Source of the DNA: Rhynochetos jubatus
Lineage: Eukaryota > Chordata > Aves > Eurypygiformes > Rhynochetidae
Direction of reading: 5' to 3'
NCBI GenBank assembly: GCA_027574665.1
Contig: CM050657.1
Span: 31,557,408 to 31,621,407 of the forward strand
DNA: 64,000 bases
Under the pieces are notes generated by a model. That model was not told the origin of the DNA. It saw only the letters and a program-made list of their open reading frames with translations, and did no database searches. Made by a program: the position numbers and the translations under genes. Of the stretch, positions 56,353 through 64,000 are shown in pieces (position 1 is the first letter of the stretch; every line of letters starts with the position of its first letter).

Positions 56353-58173
56353 GTGAGTCCTGTCATGTCTCCTGTACACCCCACTCTCTCTGCTTTCCTG
56401 CCCTCAGTCTCTGCTTCTGCCTCCTTCTGTGCTGGTCACTGGCCTGGCTGGCTCCCTGACATTTGATTCTTTTCTGCTGGCTCTGCTCTCTGCCTCTTCA
56501 CCCATTCATTATTTTTGGTTTCCCTCCATCTCTCTCTGCCCTGTACGTGGCTCATTTAGAAATGTCTAGTCTGTATTTCCATGGAGTTAGCTTCCTGTTC
56601 CATATTATTAGGGTCCTTTCTAGCTGTCTCCCTGTTCTGTAATCCTCTGTTTCTTGCATCAAATCACTTTTCAAACTTTTGTTATATGTTGTTCCTTATC
56701 CATTTCCCTGTTTCGATGTTGTAATTCTTGTCTGTTTCTTGTAGTCGGTTTCTTTTTAAAAAAATCTTTCTGCTTCTCCCTCTCTTTAGTGCCCTTTCTG
56801 GAATTTATTTTAACGTCTTCATTCCTTACACCTTCTCTGTATTTCTTCTGCCTCATTACTATTTGCTTTTTCAAGCTGTTTTTAAAGTGTTAGATTCCTT
56901 AAGGACAGCCAGTAAGAGGTTGTGTTTTGGGTTTGTGCCGATAACACCAGTGTTCAACAGAGTTTTCTGAAAATCTACGCGTAGTTGTGGTAGAATTATT
57001 TCTATTGCATGTTATCAGTAGCGTTATTAGTATTGTTACTTCATTCTTTGACTTTTAAGTTGCTACTCTCTTACCTTGTGAGCTTTCTTGTCTTTTTCTC
57101 TGGCTCTCCTGCCCCTTGTAGAGGAGGGGGAGGTGAGTGAGTGGCCATTCAGAGCTCTGTTGCTGGCTGGATTAAATGATGACAGTCCTGTCTTGTGCCC
57201 CAGGTGGGGCCTGAGGGGTTGAGATAGTGACAGATCATCCGATTCCTGCATGTTAGAATGGACTGATGAGAAGTGTTCACCATAGTATTTTGGTGGTGGC
57301 TGGTCAGGATGTCAACCCCTTTGCTCTCAGAGTTGTGGTTAGAACGGTGGGATGTTCTGCCCTATGAGTTCCTTAATGTGCCGATCGTTACTGTATTAGC
57401 CTGGCTGAAGGGTGTTGCTTGGCTGGGTGACCTAACAGAGGTGGTAGAAGCAATCTGCTATGTGTGTCTGGTATTGTCATCACCCGGGTGCTTTGGGTGC
57501 CATCTCCTGGAGACTATTCACAAACCTTTCAACTTGTCACCTCTGAGAAACCGCTATCGATAAATACGTGTCCCAGTTTTTACCCTCCTCTACAGGGCCA
57601 ATGCCAAGAGTGTGTTATTAGGGGCCTCGGGCGAGAATGCAAGGTCCACAGATCAAGAAGACTCTGACAACGTAGCTTTGTCAAGTGTGACTGGCACATC
57701 CTCAGGGAGTGCAGGTCAACAGATGCCAGTGGAAAGCAGGACAAGATACTTAAGGAATTCCGCAAGCAGAGCGCGGTGACGTGGCAAAACCATATATGGA
57801 AAGAAGACTGGGCGTTCATGGAAAGGACACAGGGTCACCTCTTAAGCGACTGCCAGAGACCACGGAAGAATGCCCACGGAAGGCCCTGAGAGACCCAGGC
57901 TGCACTTGTCGTGACCATGTAAGTATGATAATTAGTTCTAGGAGTTAGAGTGAAGATGAACAAACATTCTGGGAAATTCCATGCATAACATATGCATGTG
58001 AGGGGATGATAGAAGCCTTGGCTGATGCAACGTACAGCAGACACAAGAGGTGGAGCGATCCCCTGAACAGCACTGTCTGCAATTGAGTGGATGCTGTTTC
58101 TTAATGCTGTGTTGGTGTGAAGAGGGTTATCCCTTGTTTTGGTGACTTGGGTGGGACAGTGCTTCCAAATCTC
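56353..58173. other. Intron-like or intergenic sequence, nothing identified
   Basis: The first ~600 bp are pyrimidine-rich, like the introns after the exon-like blocks in copies A and B but more AT-rich. From about 57,060 onward composition is mixed and no gene, LTR or LINE was recognised. Short frames (for example 57,273-57,563) show no family motif. Confidence 0.45.
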
Positions 58174-58775
58174 TGTAAAGGAATCTTTCCTAGTCTCTAG
58201 TGTAGGTTTAGATCTGAGGTTTGGGGTGTTGTAAAGTGCAGAAATACCGCCCGACAGGCCCAGAATGTTTGTTCTCAACCTGCTCCTTGCACAGACCCAC
58301 TCAAGGCTGGTTTCAAACGCAGTCAAGCTAATCATGCAGAGGCAGTTTGAACAAAGAGCGATTAATTAATGAAGCACAGGTGCTTTGCTAGACAAAAGGT
58401 AAATCAATAATAGTACATCTCAAAGTCTGTCTCAGAATTGTGCAGGACAGAAATTACAGAAGAGTGATTATGGAGACGGCGACCCAAAGAGACCCTGAAT
58501 CTGAACTGAGGATTGGAACCAGAACAGAAGAATGCAGCTGAGACGGGGGATTGGGATGGTCTTTGGGAAACGATGAACTCTGGGGACTGAAAGGCCGAGT
58601 GGAAATATACAAAGACTTCAGACCTTCTGTAATGGGTATTGATTGAACGGTCTAAAAACTGTGTGAGATCTTGGGCCATTGGCCACTCACTGAGGTGGTG
58701 GCCCAACTCTGAGTTGTCATTAATTAAATAGCATACCTCGAGCCAGCCGCTTTGTCTGGGGAAAAATTTTTAACA
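58174..58775 (+). mobile_element. ERV1 LTR, internally deleted, with the empty site of the nested insertion
   Basis: It aligns with the LTR at 36,774-38,626 from TGTAAAGGAATCTTTC through GGGGAAAAATTTT. It lacks about 445 bp corresponding to 36,938-37,380 (including the TATA and poly(A) signals) and it lacks the nested solo LTR, reading GATTGAACGGTCTAAAA uninterrupted at 58,641-58,657. No internal ERV1 sequence is attached. Its right edge abuts the GC-rich satellite. Confidence 0.85.
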
Positions 58776-58984
58776 CTTGTGCTGCTCTTAGTCTCGCGCC
58801 GCCTCGGATTCGGGGCATCTCTGGACTCTGAAAGTAAGGGGCATTCCTTCCTTTTCAGGAACACTGGGGTGCCTCGAAAGGGACCTCGGCTCGCCGCTCT
58901 GGGCTTTGCACCGCTCTGGGTGTCGCAACACGCTGGGTGTCGCAACACGCTGGGTGTCGCAACACGCTGGGTGTCACAGTGTGC

Positions 58985-59700
58985 CTCGCCACTGCTCTGG
59001 GTGTCGTGCTGCTCCTGTTGGTGCACTGCTGTGTCTTGCCGCTGCTCTTAGTGTTGCGCCGCCGTTGTGGGTCTCGCGCTGGCTCTTGGTGCGGCGGTGC
59101 GCCTCGCCGCCGCTCTGGGTGTCGTGCTGCTCCTGTTGGTGCACTGCTGTGTCTTGCCGCCGCTCTTAGTGTTGCGCCGCCGTTGTGGGTCTCGCGCTGG
59201 CTCTTGGTGCGGCGGTGCGCCTCGCCGCCGCTCTGGGTGTCGTGCTGCTCCTGTTGGTGCACTGCTGTGTCTTGCCGCCGCTCTTAGTGTTGCGCCGCCG
59301 TTGTGGGTCTCGCGCTGGCTCTTGGTGCGGCGGTGCGCCTCGCCGCCGCTCTGGGTGTCGTGCTGCTCCTGTTGGTGCACTGCTGTGTCTTGCCGCCGCT
59401 CTTAGTGTTGCGCCGCCGTTGTGGGTCTCGCGCTGGCTCTTGGTGCGGCGGTGTGCCTCGCCGCCGCTCTGGGTGTCGTGCTGCTCCTGTTGGTGCACTG
59501 CTGTGTCTTGCCGCCGCTCTTAGTGTTGCGCCGCCGTTGTGGGTCTCGCGCTGGCTCTTGGTGCGGCGGTGCGCCTCGCCGCCGCTCTGGGTGTCGTGCT
59601 GCTCCTGTTGGTGCACTGCTGTGTCTTGCCGCCGCTCTTAGTGTTGCGCCGCCGTTGCGGGTCTCACGCTGGCTCTTGGTGCGGCGGTGCGCCTCGCCGC
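58985..59700 (+). repeat. 118-bp tandem array, about six copies
   Basis: GTGTTGCGCCGCCG recurs at about 59,050, 59,168, 59,286, 59,404, 59,522 and 59,640, exactly 118 bp apart, with near-identical units. 118 leaves remainder 1 on division by 3, so the frame cycles through all three phases. The overlapping 110 to 112-codon frames repeated every 118 bp reflect this. Confidence 0.96.
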
Positions 59701-60555
59701 TGCATTTGGTCTGGGTGCTGCACTTGGTCTCGTGGTGCCTCCTGGCCCCGTCAGACTTGGGGTGTCCGTGCACTTTTAAGGTAAGAGGCATTCCTTCCAT
59801 CGCAGCGCCGCTGGCCTACCTTGAGAAGGGCCCCGGTTCGGCCATCTGGGTGCCTTGTTGCTCTTGGTGTTGTGACGCGCCTCGCCGCCGCTCTGGGTTT
59901 CGTGCCGCTCTTAGTGTTGCGCCGCCGCTCTGGGTCCTGCGTCGCTCTTGGAGTCGGGGCGCCGTTTTGGGTCTCGCGACGGCTCTTGGTGCGGCGGTGC
60001 ACTTCACCGCTGCATTTCGTCTGGGTGCTGCTCATGGTCTCGTGGCGCCTCCTGGCCCCGTTGGACTTGGGGTGTCCGTGCACTCTTAAGGTAAGAGGAA
60101 TTTCTTCCTTTGGAGGGACACGGGACTGCCTCGAAAGGGGCCCCGGCTCGGCCCGCCACCCCACCGCTCCGGACCCAGTCTTCAAGTCTGGCTCGCCTCC
60201 ACCTCAGACTCGGAAGGTAAGAGGCATTCCTTCCATCACAGCGCCGACGGCCTGCCTCGAGAGGGGCCCAGGCTTGGACCGCCGCCCCGGGCTTGACTTG
60301 GACTCAGGCTTGCCTCCGCCTCGGACTTGGAAGGTAAGAGGCATTCCTTCCTTCGCGGCGCCTCCGGCCTGCCTCGAGAGGGGCCCCGGCTCGGCCCGCC
60401 GCCCCGCCGCTCCGGACCCGGTCTTCAAGTCGGGCTCACCTCCGCCTCGGACTCGGAAGGTAAGAGGCATTCCTTCCTTCGCAGCGCCGCCCGCCTGCCT
60501 CGAGAGGGGCCCCGGCTCGGCCATCTGGGTGCCTTGTTGCTCTTGGTGTTGCGGC

Positions 60556-60870
60556 GCGCCTCGCCGCCGCTCTGGGCGTCGTGCCGCTCCTCTTGTTGCA
60601 CCGCCGCTCTTGGAGTCGGCGCGCCTCGCCGCCGCTCTGGGCGTCGTGCCGCTCCTCTTGTTGCGCCACCGCTCTTGGAGTCGGCGCGCCTCGCCGCCGC
60701 TCTGGGCGTCGTGCCGCTCCTCTTGTTGCGCCGCCGCTCTTGGAGTCGGCGCGCCTCGCCGCCGCTCTGGGCGTCGTGCCGCTCCTCTTGTTGCCCCGCC
60801 GCTCTTGGAGTCGGCGCGCCTCGCCGCCGCTCTGGGCGTCGTGCTGCTCCTCTTGTTGCGCCGCCGCTGT
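60556..60870 (+). repeat. 65-bp tandem array, about five copies
   Basis: Units contain CTTGGAGTCGGCGCGCCTCG and CTGGGCGTCGTGCCGCTCC, spaced 65 bp apart (for example TGGAG at 60,611 and 60,676). The same unit recurs at 61,370-61,690 and in degenerate form at 63,040-63,260 and 63,780-63,880. Confidence 0.93.
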
Positions 60871-61369
60871 AGGTCCTGCATCGCTCTTGGAGTCGGGGCG
60901 TTGTTGTGGGTCTCGCGCCGGCTCTTGGTGCGGTGGTGCACTTCGCCGCTGCATTTCGTCTGGGTGCTGCTCTTGCTCTTGTGGTGCCTCCTGGCCCCGT
61001 CGGGCTTGGGGTGACCGTGCACTCTTAAAGTAAGAGGAATTTCTTCCTTTGGAGGGACACAGGCCTGCCTCGAGAGAGGCCCCGGCTCGGCCCGCCACCC
61101 CACCGCTCCGGACCCAGTCTTCAAGTCCGGCTCGCCTCCACCTCGGACTCGGAAGGTAAGGGCATTCCTTCCTTCGCAGCGCCCTCGGCCTGCCTCGAGA
61201 GGGGCCCAGGCTTGGACCGCCGCCCCGGGCTTGACTTGGACTCAGGCTCGCCTCCGCCTCGGACTTGGAAGGTAAGAGGCATTCCTTCCATCGCAGCGCC
61301 GCCGGCCTGCCTCGAGAGGGGCCCCGGCTCGGCCATCTGGGTGCCTTGTTGCTCTTGGTGTTGCGGCGC

Positions 61370-61690
61370 GCCTCGCCGCCGCTCTGGGCGTCGTGCCGCT
61401 CCTCTTGTTGCACCGCCGCTCTTGGAGTTGGCGCGCCTCGCCGCCGCTCTGGGCGTCGTGCCGCTCCTCTTGTTGCGCCGCCGCTCTTGGAGTCGGCGCG
61501 CCTCGCCGCCGCTCTGGGCGTCGTGCCGCTCCTCTTGTTGCGCCGCCGCTCTTGGAGTCGGCACGCCTCGCCGCCGCTCTGGGCGTCGTGCCACTCCTCT
61601 TGTTGGGCCGCCGCTCTTAGTGTTGCGCCGCCGCTCTTGGAGTCGGCACGCCTCGCCGCCGCTCTGGGTGGCGTGCCGCTCCTCTTGTTG
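61370..61690 (+). repeat. Second 65-bp tandem array
   Basis: Same unit as 60,556-60,870, about five copies, inside the next higher-order unit. Some copies have TGGGTGGCG in place of TGGGCGTCG. Confidence 0.92.
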
Positions 61691-62243
61691 CGCCGCCGCT
61701 CTTAGTGTTGCGCCGCCGCTCTGGGTCCTGCGTCGCTCTTGGAGTCGGGGCGCCGTTGTGGGTCTCGCGCTGGCTCTTGGTGCGGCGGTGCACTTCGCCG
61801 CTGCATTTCGTCTGGGTGCCGCTCGTGGTCTCGTGGCGCCTCCTGGCCCCATCGGGCTTGGGGTGTCCGTGCACTCTTAAGGTAAGAGGAATTTCTTCCT
61901 TTGGAGGGACACGGGCCTGCCTCAAAAGGGGCCTCGGCTCGGCCCGCCACCCCACCGCTCCGGGCCCGGTCTTCAAGTCAGGCTCGCCTCCGCCTCGGAC
62001 CGGGAAGGTAAGAGGCATTCCTTCCATCACAGCGCCGCTGGCCTGCCTCGAGAGGGGCCCCGGCTTGGCCCGCCACCCCGGACCTGGTCTTCAAGTCGGG
62101 CTCGCCTCCGCCTCGGACTTGGAAGGTAAGAGGCATTCCTTCCTTCGCAGCGCCGCCCACCTGCCTCGAGAGGGTCCCAGGCTCGGTCCGTGGCCCCGGA
62201 CCCGGTCTTCAAGCTGGGCTCACCTCCGCCTCGGACTCGGAAG

Positions 62244-62853
62244 GTAAGAGCCATTCCTTCCTTCGCAGCGCCGCCGGCGTGCCGCGAGAGGGGCCCAGGC
62301 CTGGACCGCCGCCCCGGGCTTGACTTGGACTCGGGCTCGCCTCCGCCTAGGACTCGGAAGGTAAGAGGCATTCCTTCCATCGCAGCGCCGCCGGCCTGCC
62401 GCGAGAGGGGCCCAGGCTTGGACCGCCGCCCCGGGCTTGACTTGGACTCGGGCTCGCCTCCGCCTAGGACTCGGAAGGTAAGAGGCATTCCTTCCATCGC
62501 AGCGCCGCCGGCCTGCCGCGAGAGGGGCCCAGGCTTGGACCGCCGCCCCGGGCTTGACTTGGACTCGGGCTCGCCTCCGCCTAGGACTCGGAAGGTAAGA
62601 GGCATTCCTTCCATCGCAGCGCTGCCGGCCTGCCGCGAGAGGGGCTCAGGCTTGGACCGCCGCCCCGGGCTTGACTTGGACTCGGGCTCGCCTCCGCCTA
62701 GGACTCGGAAGGTAAGAGGCATTCCTTCCATCGCAGCGCTGCCGGCCTGCCGCGAGAGGGGCTCAGGCTTGGACCGCCGCCCCGGGCTTGACTTGGACTC
62801 GGGCTCGCCTCCGCCTAGGACTTGGAAGGTAAGAGGCATTCCTTCCTTCGCAG
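62244..62853 (+). repeat. 117-bp tandem array with splice-signal modules
   Basis: GGTAAG starts at 62,243, 62,360, 62,477, 62,594, 62,711 and 62,828, each 117 bp apart. Because 117 is 39 codons, frames stay open on both strands (62,190-63,884 plus, 62,027-63,730 minus), each with a 39-residue repeat. Each unit is a 92-bp block with an AG/ edge on its left and a /GTAAGAGG edge on its right, separated from the next by 25 nt. Confidence 0.95.
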
Positions 62854-64000
62854 CGCTGCCGGCCTGCCTCGAGAGGGGCCCCGGCTCGGCCATCTGGGTC
62901 CCTTGTTGCTCTTGGTGTTGCGGCACGCCTCGCCGCCGCTCTGGGTTTCGTGCTGCTCCTGTTGTTGCGCCGCCGGCCTGCCTCGAGAGGGGCCCCGGCT
63001 CGGCCTTCTGGGTGCGTTGTTGCTCTTGGTGTTGCGGCGCGCCTTGCTGCCGCTCTGGGTGGCGTGCCGCTCCTCTTGTTGCGCCGCCGCTCTTAGTGTT
63101 GCGCCGCTGCTCTTGGAGTCTGCGCGCCTCGCCGCTGCTCTGGGTGGCGTGCCGCTCCTCTTGTTGCGCCGCCGCTCTTAGTGTTGCGCCGCCGCTCTTG
63201 GAGTCGGCGCGCCTCGCTGCCGCTCTGGGTGGCGTGCCGCTCCTCTTGTTGCGCCGCCGCTCTGGGTCCTGCGTCGCTCTTGGAGTCGGGGCGCCGTTGT
63301 GGGTCTCGAGCCGGCTCTTGGTGCGGCGGTGCACTTCGCTGCTGCATTTCGTCTGGATGCTGCTCTTGCTCTTGTGGCGCCTCCTGGCCCCGTCGGGCTT
63401 GGGGTGTCCGTGCACTCTTAAGGTAAGAGGAATTTCTTCCTTTGGAGGGACACGGGCCTGCCTCGAAAGGGGCCTCGGCTTGGCCTGCCGCCCCACCGCT
63501 CCGGGCCCGGTCTTCAAGTCGGGCTCGCCTCCGCCTAGGACTCGGAAGGTAAGAGGCATTCCTTCCTTCGCAGCGCCGCCGGCATGCCGCGAGAGGGACC
63601 CAGGCTTGGACCGCCGCCCTGGGCTTGACTTGGACGCGGGCTCGCCTCCGCCTAGGACTCGGAAGGTAAGACGCATTCCTTCCTCTGCAGGGATGCGGGC
63701 CTGCCTCGAAAGGGGCCCCAGCTCGGCCATCTGGGTCCCTTGTTGCTCTTGGTGTTGTGGTGCGCCTCACCACCGCTCTGGGTTTCGTGCCGCTCCTCTT
63801 GTTGCGCCGCCGCTCTTGGAGTCAGGGCGCCTCGCCGCCGCTCTGGGCGTCGTGCTGCTCCTCTTGTTGCGCCACTGCTCTTAGTGTTGCGCCGCCGCTC
63901 TGGGTCCCGCGCCGCTCTTAGTGTTGCGCCGCCTTTGTGGGTCTCGTGCCGGCTCTTGGTGTGGCGGTACACTTCGCCGCTGCATTTGGTCTGGGTGCTG

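Larger units (their letters stand above)
58776..64000 (+). repeat. GC-rich higher-order tandem repeat (macrosatellite), open at the window end
   Basis: At least 5.2 kb are built from a small set of modules: a 17-bp repeat (58,915-58,980), a 118-bp array, 65-bp arrays, a 117-bp array, and 25-nt GTAAG modules. A marker module (GTAAGAGGAATTTCTTCC...TTTGGAG) starts at 60,091, 61,030, 61,882 and 63,423, giving higher-order units of about 940, 850 and 1,540 bp that differ in the number of inner copies. CpG is frequent. Long open frames on both strands are by-products of unit lengths and low stop content. Confidence 0.92.

Noticed and set aside
58915-59700. CRISPR-like regularly spaced repeats
   Set aside because: Units are contiguous tandem repeats without unique spacers, and the host is a eukaryote.
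59067-60089. Series of 110 to 222-codon frames in the satellite
   Set aside because: They recur exactly every 118 bp on both strands and change phase each unit, which is the repeat rather than a gene family.

Overview
This is a vertebrate nuclear window, almost certainly avian and probably passerine. The evidence is a chicken-repeat-1 (CR1) LINE fragment with avian-type reverse transcriptase residues, several LTR retroelements of the ERV-L and ERV1 classes with 5-bp target duplications, and a sharp isochore boundary. I find no intact cellular protein-coding gene, tRNA, rRNA or CRISPR array. The long open frames are products of low-complexity or tandem-repeat sequence, or of endogenous retroviruses.

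Layout. Positions 1-21,400 are AT-rich, gene-poor DNA: a truncated ERV-L LTR (1-464), a CR1 fragment running into an (ATTCT)n microsatellite (4,255-5,180), a solo LTR with target duplications (7,752-8,352), another LTR (about 11,153-12,111) and small microsatellites. At 21,541-23,190 comes a 30-bp minisatellite whose halves lie in opposite orientation around a G-tract and a 20-bp GC-box repeat. From there the DNA is GC-rich and duplicated. Copy A (23,237-32,186) and copy B (38,731-44,861) are direct paralogues. Each carries a promoter-like segment, a purine/pyrimidine inverted repeat, very long polypyrimidine introns and short exon-like blocks with good splice signals. Between them lies a degraded, 5'-truncated ERV1 provirus (32,577-38,626), whose 3' LTR contains a nested ERV-L solo LTR.

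From 47,011 to 48,421 there are about 23 tandem copies of a 62-bp unit. Each unit carries a ZNF143/THAP11-type motif (ACTACAnTTCCCGGCATGC) followed by a YY1-like AAnATGGC motif; the last three units are inverted. A five-copy version ends copy A (32,190-32,490). A nearly complete ERV-L provirus with no env (48,565-55,778, minus strand, CCTGA target duplications) sits just past the large array. Removing it in silico puts the inverted sites about 190 bp upstream of a candidate first coding exon (55,831-55,954), which is followed by a diverged third version of an exon-like block (56,256-56,352).

The window ends with a second ERV1 LTR (58,174-58,775), which preserves the empty site of the nested insertion, and then at least 5.2 kb of GC-rich higher-order tandem repeat (58,776-64,000). 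That repeat contains about 21 copies of a 25-nt module that begins GTAAG and, with one exception, ends in AG. It continues beyond the window.

The most unusual signals are the ZNF143/YY1 composite arrays and their relation to the duplicated exon-like family, and the splice-signal-bearing satellite. Repeat class, species group and chromosome context are inferences made without database comparison.
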